From positions 1 to 54,342 of the forward strand of contig JAMPAC010000017.1 of the NCBI GenBank assembly GCA_023667395.1: a stretch of DNA of 54,342 bases. Reading direction: 5' to 3'. The notes under the pieces are model-generated. The model was not told the origin of the DNA and did not search any database. It saw only the letters and a list, made by a program, of their open reading frames with translations. Source of the DNA: Blautia sp. Its GTDB lineage: Bacteria > Bacillota > Clostridia > Lachnospirales > Lachnospiraceae. The position numbers and the translations under genes were made by a program. This document shows positions 23,472-31,568 of the stretch, in pieces; position 1 is the stretch's first letter, and the number at the start of each line of letters is the position of its first letter.

Positions 23472-26400
23472 TTACCGAATTTTTACATTTTCCGCCCCGA
23501 AAAGCGCGCCAAGCTTCCCCCGCAGGTTCTCGTCCGCAGACACCCTGCGGTTGGGAGGCAGCACCTTGATTCCCCTGGTGCTCTTTAAGAAGATCACCAC
23601 ATCGTCATTGCCGTCGGAATCCGCAATGGCTGAAAACAGTTCCTGCTCCCTGGCAAAATAACTGTCCGCATCGGGAAACTGGAGCCAGATCCCCTTAGGC
23701 ATCTTTCCCTGTCGTATGGATGCCGCCGCATTTCCGGCTGCCGCAGCAGATGACTGACCGCCGCCCATGGGATATACAGATGCAGAGCCTTTCCGATCCA
23801 TGCCGGATGCCTGATACGGCTGATCCGCATCGGACAGAGGATCCTGCCGCCGGACATTCATATCAGCACTGTCACGGCCGTTATTATAACTATTGTTATT
23901 CCATCTCCTGCCCTGGAAGATCGGCTGTCCTCCGGCGGCCGCCGCCTCATCAAATCCCACGATCTGCTCACAGATCAGCTTGCCATCCCGCTCTTCCTCC
24001 ACGGAAGCGCGTCCCCGGATGAACACTTTCGTGTCCTCCCGGAGCATGCTGCCGTACTTTTCGTAATCTTTCGGGAAAACCACAACTTCCACATTCCCCA
24101 CCAGATCCTCCAGGTTCAGGAAAGCCATGATCTTGTCATTTTTCGTATATTTTACGGTCTTATCAGCGATCAGCCCGCCCAGCACCACTTTGGACTGATC
24201 CGGCACGGAAACGGTTCCGCTTTCCTCATCCAGCGCGAAATCGTTGGTGGTATTGGTGATATATTTCCGCCACAATTCCTCGTCCGCCTCCAGCGGGTGG
24301 CCGCTGAGGTAAATGCCCAGGACCTCTTTCTCAAAGGCAAGCACCATCTCCTGGGAATACTCGCCCACGTCAGGCATACGGATGTCGAACTCGTCTTTCT
24401 CTTCCTCTCCCGCAATGTCAAAAAGGGACAGCTGACCCGCCAGATTATTCTTTTTATCCCTGACAACGTGATCCAGTATCTGCACATAGACGCTCATGAA
24501 CTGTTTCCTGGTTCCGCCCAGACTGTCCAGCGCCCCGGCTTTGATCAGATGCTCTATGACACGCTTGTTCATCTCCACATCCGCAGTACGGGTGATAAAA
24601 TCCTGAAGATTGGTAAAAGGCCCCCTCTCCTCCCGTTCCCGGACAATGTCCTCTATCACAGCCCGCCCTATGCTCTTGATCGCCGTCAGCGCGTAACGGA
24701 TGCCTCCCTCCGTCACGGAGAAACCGCACTCTCCCTCGTTGATATCCGGCGGCAGCATCTGGATCCCCATATTCCTGCAGGTCAGGATGTACTCCGAAAC
24801 CTTTTTGGGGTTATCAATAACAGATGTCATTAATGCTGCCATAAACTCTACCGGGTAGTAATATTTCAGATATGCCGTCTGCAGGGCCACCACCGCATAA
24901 CATGCCGCATGGGATTTATTAAACGCATATTTGGCAAAGTCCATCATATCGTCATAGATACCGCCTGCTATTTTTTCATCAATCCCCTTTGCGACGCAGC
25001 CCGGAACGTTTTCCTCCTTGTTCCCGTAAATAAAATTCGCCCGTTCTTTTTCCATCACCGCCTGTTTCTTCTTACTCATGGCACGGCGCACCAGGTCGCT
25101 CCGTCCCAGGGTATACCCGCCCAGGTCACGGACGATCTGCATAACCTGCTCCTGATAGACGATACAGCCGTAGGTGGGTTTTAGGATAGGTTCCAGCTGG
25201 GGACAGGAATATACCACTGCGTCATGATTGTTCTTCCCCTTGATATATTTGGGGATAAAATCCATGGGGCCGGGACGGTACAGGGAGATTCCCGCGATAA
25301 TATCCTCCAGGTTCCGGGGGCGCAGTTCTTTCATGAAATTCTTCATGCCCGCGCTCTCCAGCTGGAAAATACCGTCCGTCCTGCCTGTGCCGATGGAAGC
25401 AAGCACCTGGGGATCGTTGTAGTCGATCTGATCGATGTCGATGTGCTTCCCCCTGATCCTCTCGATAAATTTCACCGCGTCCCGTATCACCGTCAGCGTG
25501 CGCAGACCCAGGAAATCCATTTTGAGCAGCCCCAGTTCCTCCAATGTGGTCATGGTGAACTGGGTGGTGATGGAGCCGTCGCTTCCCCTGGACAGGGGGA
25601 TGAACTCGTCCGCAGAGTCCGGGCAGATCAACACTCCTGCTGCATGCATGGAAGTATGACGCGGCAGACCCTCCAGACGTTTGCTCATATCAATCAGACG
25701 ATGTACCTGCTCATCCTCCTGATACAGCTTGCGCAGTTCCGGGTTCATTTCCACCGCCCGGTCTATGGTGATATTCAGTTCATTGGGAACCATCTTTGCA
25801 ATAGAATCCACAAAGGCATAGGGCATGTCCATCACGCGGCCCACGTCTCGGATCACGCCCTTTGCCGCCAGCGTACCGAAGGTTACGATCTGCACCACCT
25901 TGTCCGCGCCGTATTTCCTGCCCACATAATCGATGACCTCCTGACGCCTGTTGAAACAGAAGTCAATGTCGATATCGGGCATGGATACGCGCTCCGGATT
26001 CAGGAAGCGCTCAAACAACAGGCTGTACTTGATGGGATCAATATTGGTGATCTTCAGGCAGTAGGATACGATGCTGCCCGCTGCGGAACCACGCCCCGGT
26101 CCCACCGGAATATCGTTGGATCTGGCATAATTGATAAAATCCCACACGATCAGGAAATAATCCACATATCCCATGGTTTTAATAACACCCAGTTCGTAAT
26201 CCAGCCGCTCCCGCAGCGTCTGCCCTGTATCTCCCGCCTGCTGGCTGCTGTCGCCATAGCGTTCCGCCAGCCCGTCGTCACACAGTTTATTTAAATAAGT
26301 CCAGGAATCATAGCCCTCCGGCACCTCATAGTGGGGCAGTTTCGTGACGCCAAACTCGATCTCCACATGGCACCGGTCCGCGATCCGCTGGGTATTCTCC

Positions 26401-27185
26401 ACCGCCTCCCAGGCATAGGGGAAAAGCCCTTTCATCTCCTCCTCGCTCTTGACGTAATACTGCCCGCCCTCATAGCGCATACGATCCTCGTCCGCCAGCT
26501 TCTTGCCGGTCTGGAGACAGAGCAGGATATCGTGGGAATCCGCATCCGAAGCATAGGTGTAATGGACATCGTTGGTGGTCACCAGCGGAATGTCCAGTTC
26601 CTTACTCATTTTCAGCAGCTCCATATTGACAAACTTCTGCTCCGGCAGTCCGTGATCCTGCAGTTCCAGGAAATAATTCCCCTTACCGAAACATGCCTCG
26701 TACTTTCTGGCGGCTTTCCTGGCCTCATCCGGAAGCCGCTTTGTGATATATCTCTGCACCTCTCCCGCCAGGCAGGCGGACAGCGCGATAATACCCTCAT
26801 GATACTGATTCAGAACCTCCATATCCACCCGGGGCTTGTAGTAGTATCCTTCCGTAAAGCCCGTGCTTACAATCTTCATCAGGTTTGAATAACCTGTGTT
26901 ATTCTCCGCCAGCAGCACCAGATGGTAGTACCTGTCCTCCCCGCCGGTCAGTTCCTTGTCAAAGCGGGAATTGGGCGCCACATAGACCTCGCAGCCCAGG
27001 ATTGGATTGATCCCCGCCGCTTTGGCCGCGCGGTAGAAGTCAATGACCCCGTACATCACGCCATGGTCGGTGATGGCAGCGCTGTCCATCCCCAGTTCCT
27101 TTACCCTTGCCACGTATTCTTTTATTTTGTTGGAACCGTCCAGCAGAGAGTATTCCGTGTGGACGTGAAGATGCGCAAATGCCAT
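23472..27185 (-). CDS. dnaE: DNA polymerase III alpha subunit (DnaE)
   Basis: 1237-residue C-family replicative polymerase. PHP domain at the N-terminus (FAHLHVHTEYSLLDGSNKIK), catalytic palm with GPGRGSAAGSIVSYCLKI (about 355-372) and PDIDIDFCFNRR (about 400), thumb/fingers with FQLESAGMKNFM and SLYRPGPMDFIPKYIKGKN, tandem HhH region, and an OB-fold (KVVLGGLIADKTVKYTKNDK, about 1000). A low-complexity Gly/Ser/Asn linker (about 1090-1160) and a short C-terminal domain follow. DnaE1-type by length. AAGGAG precedes the ATG. It stands at the head of a dnaE-pfkA unit. Confidence 0.97.
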   Translation of the reverse strand: MAFAHLHVHTEYSLLDGSNKIKEYVARVKELGMDSAAITDHGVMYGVIDFYRAAKAAGINPILGCEVYVAPNSRFDKELTGGEDRYYHLVLLAENNTGYSNLMKIVSTGFTEGYYYKPRVDMEVLNQYHEGIIALSACLAGEVQRYITKRLPDEARKAARKYEACFGKGNYFLELQDHGLPEQKFVNMELLKMSKELDIPLVTTNDVHYTYASDADSHDILLCLQTGKKLADEDRMRYEGGQYYVKSEEEMKGLFPYAWEAVENTQRIADRCHVEIEFGVTKLPHYEVPEGYDSWTYLNKLCDDGLAERYGDSSQQAGDTGQTLRERLDYELGVIKTMGYVDYFLIVWDFINYARSNDIPVGPGRGSAAGSIVSYCLKITNIDPIKYSLLFERFLNPERVSMPDIDIDFCFNRRQEVIDYVGRKYGADKVVQIVTFGTLAAKGVIRDVGRVMDMPYAFVDSIAKMVPNELNITIDRAVEMNPELRKLYQEDEQVHRLIDMSKRLEGLPRHTSMHAAGVLICPDSADEFIPLSRGSDGSITTQFTMTTLEELGLLKMDFLGLRTLTVIRDAVKFIERIRGKHIDIDQIDYNDPQVLASIGTGRTDGIFQLESAGMKNFMKELRPRNLEDIIAGISLYRPGPMDFIPKYIKGKNNHDAVVYSCPQLEPILKPTYGCIVYQEQVMQIVRDLGGYTLGRSDLVRRAMSKKKQAVMEKERANFIYGNKEENVPGCVAKGIDEKIAGGIYDDMMDFAKYAFNKSHAACYAVVALQTAYLKYYYPVEFMAALMTSVIDNPKKVSEYILTCRNMGIQMLPPDINEGECGFSVTEGGIRYALTAIKSIGRAVIEDIVREREERGPFTNLQDFITRTADVEMNKRVIEHLIKAGALDSLGGTRKQFMSVYVQILDHVVRDKKNNLAGQLSLFDIAGEEEKDEFDIRMPDVGEYSQEMVLAFEKEVLGIYLSGHPLEADEELWRKYITNTTNDFALDEESGTVSVPDQSKVVLGGLIADKTVKYTKNDKIMAFLNLEDLVGNVEVVVFPKDYEKYGSMLREDTKVFIRGRASVEEERDGKLICEQIVGFDEAAAAGGQPIFQGRRWNNNSYNNGRDSADMNVRRQDPLSDADQPYQASGMDRKGSASVYPMGGGQSSAAAAGNAAASIRQGKMPKGIWLQFPDADSYFAREQELFSAIADSDGNDDVVIFLKSTRGIKVLPPNRRVSADENLRGKLGALFGAENVKIR

Positions 27186-27304
27186 GATTGTGGACTCCTT
27201 ATCCGCCTGTCAACCGATTTCCGGTGAAGCAATATTTACCATATTAATATACTGAATTTCCCGGAATTTGTAAAGGGGAACGGGACAATCGCATCACAGG
27301 AAAA

Positions 27305-27336
27305 CAAAGCCCCCGCTGCAGACAACGGGGGCTTTG
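27305..27336. terminator. Strong hairpin upstream of dnaE
   Basis: Perfect 11-bp GC-rich stem CAAAGCCCCCG / CGGGGGCTTTG with a 10-nt loop, lying between dnaE and the gene remnant. It is placed to end transcription coming from the upstream minus-strand genes. Confidence 0.75.
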
Positions 27337-27355
27337 ATCCTCATGGGATTCATTC

Positions 27356-27637
27356 CTATTCTTTTATCCTGTCAATTTCTGTAAGATTTACACCCAAACT
27401 TGTCAAAAGTACTTTCAAAGAAATATAATCATCCTTGAGATCGGCGTATGTTTCAGCAGCATTTTCTTTCTTTGCTAATAGCATACGCCTTTGCACTTTT
27501 GTAAAATCATTTATTGCCCTTTCTATGATTTCCCCATTATCCGGCGTATGATCACTCCAAGTTATCGAAGTTTCGTTGCTATGTCCAGTATAACATAACC
27601 GGGTGGTAAAGTCTATTCGTTTCCTGAAAACTTCGGT
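27356..27637 (-). pseudogene. 5'-truncated gene remnant of unknown family
   Basis: An open minus-strand frame of 93 codons follows a stop at 27638-27640 and ends at a TAG. It has no ATG for its first 51 codons. The translation is protein-like (RLCYTGHSNETSITW, then ERAINDFTKVQRRMLLAKKE, then YADLKDDYISLKVLLTSLGV, ending IDRIKE) and its codon use is far more AT-rich than the neighbours. I read it as the 3' part of a foreign gene. An internal start at the ATG of RMLL (42 residues) is possible but has poor spacing. Confidence 0.5.
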
Positions 27638-27742
27638 TCACTGCTTTTTCATCGTCACAGGAAAATACCTATATATCCTTTGAGCGAATTCATTTTAACA
27701 CAAAAATGAAGTAAATACAAGAAAGCGCCTGACGTGACCCGC

Positions 27743-28834
27743 TTACCATTCCAGGTCCCGTCCCAGGTCTGTGATCTCATCCAGTCCCAGGTCGCTGTCC
27801 GCCCAGCAGCCGATATACTCCCCTGAACGGAGCATGAGCAGGGTGACGCCCAGATCCTCCAGCCCGATCTCCAGTTCATCCAGCGTTTTCTCCAGTTCCG
27901 AATCAGGCACTACTTCCATCTCCACCAGGCATCCCCCATCGATCTTAAGGCTTATGTCGTAGTACCACTCTATCAGTTCCTCGCACTCCTCACACTCTTC
28001 CCTGTCCAGCATCCTGGTATCTGACACTTTCATGCTGCCCAACACCTGTTCCAGCAGCATGGCGGTCTCCTCATCCAAGTAGCTCACTATGATTTCTGCG
28101 TTGTCATAAAGTTCATCCAGCACTTCATCCACCTCCGGCGGATAGCAGGCTTCCAGGCTTTCCTTCCATGTCTTCAGATCCTTTTCGTTTGTCGGTCTCT
28201 TGACTGTCAGCTGCGCCGCCTTCTCATAATATGCCGTCATATGCTCCATGATATACTCTTCCCGCGCCGCCAGGGCATTCCTGCGGACAAATGCCTCCCC
28301 TTCCTCCAGTACGGTAATCGCCGCTATGGCGTCCCCCAACTGCAGGTAGATATCCGCCTCTCCCAGATAGATCTCCGGCCGTTTCGGGTTTAGTTCCCTC
28401 ACTGTCTCATAATACTCCATGGCCTCTTCATAATCCTCGTCCTGGTACAGCGCGTCCGCCTCTCCCAGGTACGCATCCTCAAGTCCCGTCTCCGCAGCCT
28501 CATTTTCGGGGAGATAGTCCAATGCCTCCTCATAGGCTTCTATGGCTTCCTGAAAGGATTCCTCCTGCATATATTTTTCTGCCTGCCTCACACACTTTCC
28601 GCTCCGGTATTCCGGGCTTGTGATATGTACCACCAGCGCGATGATGCCAGCCACAACCAGTACCGCGCATGCCGCCACAACGGCCAGCAGTTTCTTTTTA
28701 GCAGGCGTGCCTTTCTGCGCTGGAACCGGCACCGACACCGCCGCCCTTTCCTGCTTTTCTCCCACAACCGTTCCGCATTGAGGACAGAACTTTCCTCCGT
28801 TTTCTATCTCTGCTCCACACTTACCACAAAACAT
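27743..28834 (-). CDS. Zinc-ribbon membrane protein with TPR-like repeats
   Basis: 363 residues. An N-terminal zinc ribbon (MFCGKCGAEIENGGKFCPQC) is followed by a basic/Pro linker, one membrane segment (about 48-70, KLLAVVAACAVLVVAGIIAL) and TPR-like helical repeats (QAEKYMQEESFQEAIEAYEE, then EADALYQDEDYEEAMEYYET). The C-terminal domain is very acidic (EECEECEELIEWYYDISLKI). The ribbon faces the cytosol and the repeats lie outside if the single segment is a signal anchor. Such proteins are common in Lachnospiraceae; function unknown. It shares TPR style with the gene at 31569-33152. Confidence 0.8.
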   Translation of the reverse strand: MFCGKCGAEIENGGKFCPQCGTVVGEKQERAAVSVPVPAQKGTPAKKKLLAVVAACAVLVVAGIIALVVHITSPEYRSGKCVRQAEKYMQEESFQEAIEAYEEALDYLPENEAAETGLEDAYLGEADALYQDEDYEEAMEYYETVRELNPKRPEIYLGEADIYLQLGDAIAAITVLEEGEAFVRRNALAAREEYIMEHMTAYYEKAAQLTVKRPTNEKDLKTWKESLEACYPPEVDEVLDELYDNAEIIVSYLDEETAMLLEQVLGSMKVSDTRMLDREECEECEELIEWYYDISLKIDGGCLVEMEVVPDSELEKTLDELEIGLEDLGVTLLMLRSGEYIGCWADSDLGLDEITDLGRDLEW

Positions 28835-28950
28835 TTCTTCTTCGCATTCCGCCGCACAAGCGGCATTTGCTATTTATCGTACACACTTTTTCATTTTACC
28901 CTACCAACCGCAAAAGGTCAACCTCATTATGTTATTTGCCCACAGCACAA

Positions 28951-28982
28951 GTAACAGTTTAGCGTCCTGTCTGAACTGTTAC
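28951..28982. repeat. Short copy of the GTAACAGTTCAG inverted repeat
   Basis: GTAACAGTTTAG (28951-28962) and CTGAACTGTTAC (28971-28982) form an inverted repeat with an 8-nt spacer. The same 12-14 bp word forms the ends of the MITE-like element at 51825-51989 and occurs alone at 37590. The rest of the 28.84-29.10 kb gap is AT-rich with no further gene seen. Confidence 0.55.
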
Positions 28983-29099
28983 GAATATTTCCCCTAATTG
29001 AGTCCATAATATATAAAAACTATTGATTCTTAATTGGATATATGATAAGCTTTTTAGTACAGAAATTAATGTAATAAGGGAATATTATATACTCGGTTA

Positions 29100-29128
29100 T
29101 TGAAATCTGATGACTGAGGGGGTATAAT
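29100..29128 (+). promoter_or_regulatory. Promoter of the GNAT toxin-antitoxin-like pair
   Basis: TTGAAA, 17 bp, TATAAT, ending 37 bp before the first start codon of the two-gene unit. Confidence 0.75.
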
Positions 29129-29164
29129 GTGGGTAAGAATAACGAAGAGAAAGGAGAAATTAAA

Positions 29165-29338
29165 ATGAATGCATATGCGTTAAAGCCTGTGATGCCTTTT
29201 GTAACAAGAAGTAAATTGGGACGGACACCAGCTACAGAGGATAATAGGAAAATGGTTGAGTTTATGGATTCTCATAATTTTTCCTTTGACATTGATGTAA
29301 AAACTAAGGATTTAAAATGTACAGTAACAGAGAAGTAA
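29165..29338 (+). CDS. Small protein paired with GNAT gene (possible antitoxin)
   Basis: 57 residues, starting MNAYALKPVMPFVTRSK, with ATEDNRKMVEFMDSHNFSFD and ending DLKCTVTEK. The ATG at 29165 has AAGGAG seven nt upstream. It ends 3 nt before the GNAT gene and shares its promoter. A small protein directly before a compact GNAT is the layout of GNAT-type toxin-antitoxin loci, but this one does not show the usual DUF1778 ribbon-helix-helix pattern, so the antitoxin role is inference from position only. Confidence 0.6.
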   Translation: MNAYALKPVMPFVTRSKLGRTPATEDNRKMVEFMDSHNFSFDIDVKTKDLKCTVTEK

Positions 29339-29341
29339 AAA

Positions 29342-29887
29342 ATGAATATTGAAAGATATACCAAAGAACATGAGGGATTAGCAAAAAAATTTGAATGTGG
29401 AAACATAATTATTGATAATTTTTTGAAAAGTGGTAGTGCTCTGGATGAAAACCAGGGCATTACTTATGTTTTGTTATCTGAAAAAAAGGATGTCATTATT
29501 GGTTACTATAATATAGAAGTGGGCAGAGTTGACCAAATTGAGGATATAGGAGATGCAGTAATATATAAACCTATGGGAGGATCTGTAAATATTAATTATT
29601 TGGCAGTAGATAGTAAGTATCACGGAACAAAAATAGCAGAAATAAAGGACAAAAAAATATATTTAGGCGATTATCTGTTAAGGGATTGTGAAAAGCGGAT
29701 TTTGAAGTTAAGAAAATAAGTAGGAATTGTTTTTATTACATTATGTTCTACTGAAAAAGGGTATCATTTATATCATGAAAGAAATAGTTATGAGGATTTT
29801 GAAGATGATATGAGTACATTTGTACAAGAAAGTGATCAGAAATGTTATAAGTTATACAAATGTGTTGACGACATAGTTGGGGCGTAA
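29342..29887 (+). pseudogene. GNAT-like (possible toxin) gene interrupted by an in-frame stop
   Basis: The first 125 codons encode a GNAT protein of the toxin-like type (FECGNIIIDNFLKSGSALDE, then SVNINYLAVDSKYHG and the acetyl-CoA loop region) and stop at a TAA at 29717-29719. Without any frame change, 55 further codons continue as VGIVFITLCSTEKGYHLYHE, then SYEDFEDDMSTFVQESD, and CYKLYKCVDDIVGA before the next TAA. This is the expected C-terminal part of such proteins. I therefore read one ancestral gene of about 181 codons broken by a single nonsense codon. The short product would lack the last strands and is probably inactive. Confidence 0.8.
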
Positions 29888-30061
29888 GGCATACCTATCT
29901 GCAAAAGCTTTAAATGCTATACAAACAAGAGAGGCAATGTGTCCCTCAAAGATGCTGGCAAGTTCCTTTGCGCTGGGCTTGTGCACTACACTGGGATCCA
30001 GTTTCGCGCCTTTATGGCAGTCAAGAACAAAGGTTTCATCAAATTCGGACGCACCAAGCGA
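29852..30061 (-). pseudogene. Degraded IS1595-like transposase fragment
   Basis: The minus-strand frame reads SEFDETFVLDCHKGAKLDPS and then VHKPSAKELASIFEGHIAS to NYVVNTFV. The first part resembles the start of the DDE domain of IS1595/ISXO2-type transposases and the second part resembles a segment normally found 50 or more residues later. This points to an internal deletion. There is no start codon and no visible inverted repeats. The family is recalled from memory. The fragment ends inside the 3' end of the interrupted GNAT gene on the other strand. Confidence 0.5.
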
Positions 30062-30091
30062 ACCCCCCAGAGGCTGCTTCCTCTGGGGGGT
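30062..30091 (-). terminator. Terminator of metK
   Basis: Perfect 12-bp stem ACCCCCCAGAGG / CCTCTGGGGGGT with loop CTGCTT, about 25 nt downstream of the metK stop codon. Confidence 0.8.
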
Positions 30092-30113
30092 CCTTTTGGA
30101 TCCGCCATAAATC

Positions 30114-31295
30114 CTATATGTACTTCTCCAGCACTTCCACCTTATCCAGCGCCTCCCAGGGCAGGGAGATGTCGTCCCTCCCGAAATGCCCGTAGGCAGC
30201 CGTCTGCCTGTAGATGGGTCTGCGCAGATCCAGCATCTTGATGATGCCTGCGGGACGCAGGTCAAAGTTCTCGCGGATGATCTCCACCAGTTTCTCGTTG
30301 GACAGTCTGCCGGTTCCGAATGTATCCACCATAACGGAAGTGGGCTGTGCCACGCCGATGGCATAGGACAGCTGGATCTCACAGCGCTCCGCCAGGCCTG
30401 CGGCTACAAGATTCTTTGCCACATAACGCGCCGCGTATGCCGCGCTCCTGTCCACCTTGGTACAGTCCTTGCCGGAGAAAGCGCCGCCGCCGTGACGGGC
30501 ATATCCGCCGTAGGTGTCCACGATGATCTTACGTCCCGTGAGGCCTGCGTCGCCGTGAGGTCCGCCGATCACAAAACGCCCCGTGGGATTGATGAAGAAT
30601 TTGGTATTCTCATCGATCAGTTCTTTGGGCAGCACTTCATCAAACACATGCTTCTTAATATCCTCATGGATCTGCTCCTGGGTCACATCCTCATCATGCT
30701 GGGTGGACAATACCACCGCCTCCAGACGGATGGGCTTTCCGTTATCATCATACTCCACGGACACCTGGCTCTTGCCGTCGGGACGGAGATATTTCAGGGT
30801 GCCGTCCTTGCGGACCTTCGTCAGCTGTCTGGTCAGCTTATGCGCCAGGGAGATGGGATAAGGCATCATTTCCGGGGTCTCATTGGTAGCGTAGCCAAAC
30901 ATCATGCCCTGGTCGCCCGCGCCAATGGCTTCGATCTGGGCATCGCTCATATCCCTTGCCTCCAGAGCCTTGTCAACTCCCATGGCGATATCGGGGGACT
31001 GCTTGTCCAGCGCCACCATGACCGCGCAGGTATTACCGTCAAAGCCGGTCTTTGCGTCATCATACCCGATCTCGTTCACGGTCTCACGGACAAGGGCGGG
31101 AATGTCCACATTTGCCTTGGTGGTGATCTCCCCCGTCACCAGCACAAAACCGGTACAGCAGGCGGTCTCGCATGCCACACGGCTCATGGGATCCTGTGCC
31201 ACACAGGCATCCAGAATCGCATCGGATACCGCGTCACAGACTTTGTCGGGATGTCCCTCAGTTACAGATTCGGAAGTAAATAAGTGTTTTTCCAT
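30114..31295 (-). CDS. metK: S-adenosylmethionine synthetase
   Basis: Makes SAM from methionine and ATP. About 393 residues with the family landmarks [36 protein letters not shown] (signature 1), the central [10 protein letters not shown] and the P-loop-like [20 protein letters not shown] (signature 2). ATG 31295 has AAAGGAAA seven nt ahead; the frame opens further upstream, inside the leader. A SAM-I riboswitch with terminator lies directly upstream, so expression falls when SAM is plentiful. Confidence 0.97.
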   Translation of the reverse strand: MEKHLFTSESVTEGHPDKVCDAVSDAILDACVAQDPMSRVACETACCTGFVLVTGEITTKANVDIPALVRETVNEIGYDDAKTGFDGNTCAVMVALDKQSPDIAMGVDKALEARDMSDAQIEAIGAGDQGMMFGYATNETPEMMPYPISLAHKLTRQLTKVRKDGTLKYLRPDGKSQVSVEYDDNGKPIRLEAVVLSTQHDEDVTQEQIHEDIKKHVFDEVLPKELIDENTKFFINPTGRFVIGGPHGDAGLTGRKIIVDTYGGYARHGGGAFSGKDCTKVDRSAAYAARYVAKNLVAAGLAERCEIQLSYAIGVAQPTSVMVDTFGTGRLSNEKLVEIIRENFDLRPAGIIKMLDLRRPIYRQTAAYGHFGRDDISLPWEALDKVEVLEKYI

Positions 31296-31351
31296 TTGTG
31301 TTTTCCTTTCTTTGTATAAATTTTGCGTGCACTGTCGGCGCACTATTAAGA

Positions 31352-31378
31352 AAGTCCGCTTATAAAATAAGCGGACTT
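31352..31378 (-). terminator. Riboswitch expression-platform terminator
   Basis: Perfect 11-bp stem AAGTCCGCTTA / TAAGCGGACTT followed on the minus strand by TTTCTT, between the SAM aptamer and metK. Confidence 0.85.
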
Positions 31379-31399
31379 AAAATCTTACGATCGTCAATC

Positions 31400-31501
31400 C
31401 TCTTATTGTTCGATAAGTTTTCGCTCAGGGGGGCACCTTCCCGCAAGGGGGTTGCCGTGGTTTCATCGATCCTATGTATCTCCACCAACTCTGAATAAGA
31501 G
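31400..31501 (-). ncRNA. SAM-I (S-box) riboswitch
   Basis: On the minus strand the P1 arms CTCTTATTCAGAG and ...CAATAAGAG enclose the conserved S-box core: GGTGGAGATACATAGGATCG, GATGAAACCACGGCAACCC and GGTGCCCCCTGAGC. It is followed by a terminator and then metK. SAM binding should favour the terminator. Confidence 0.92.
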
Positions 31502-31525
31502 AAAATCTATTTAATTGTCATCACT

Positions 31526-31554
31526 ATACTACAATAGATACAACCTGATGTCAA
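31526..31554 (-). promoter_or_regulatory. Promoter of metK
   Basis: Minus strand TTGACA (31554-31549), 17 bp, TAGTAT (31531-31526), about 25 bp upstream of the riboswitch. Confidence 0.8.
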
Positions 31555-31568
31555 CAGGATTTTTTAAT

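Noticed and set aside
25224-26294. 356-codon open frame on the plus strand opposite dnaE
   Set aside because: It lies entirely antisense to the conserved polymerase core, has His/Gln-rich non-protein-like composition, and is a shadow of codon bias in a GC-rich gene.
30186-31283. 365-codon open frame opposite metK
   Set aside because: Antisense shadow of metK; no ribosome site and no recognisable motifs.
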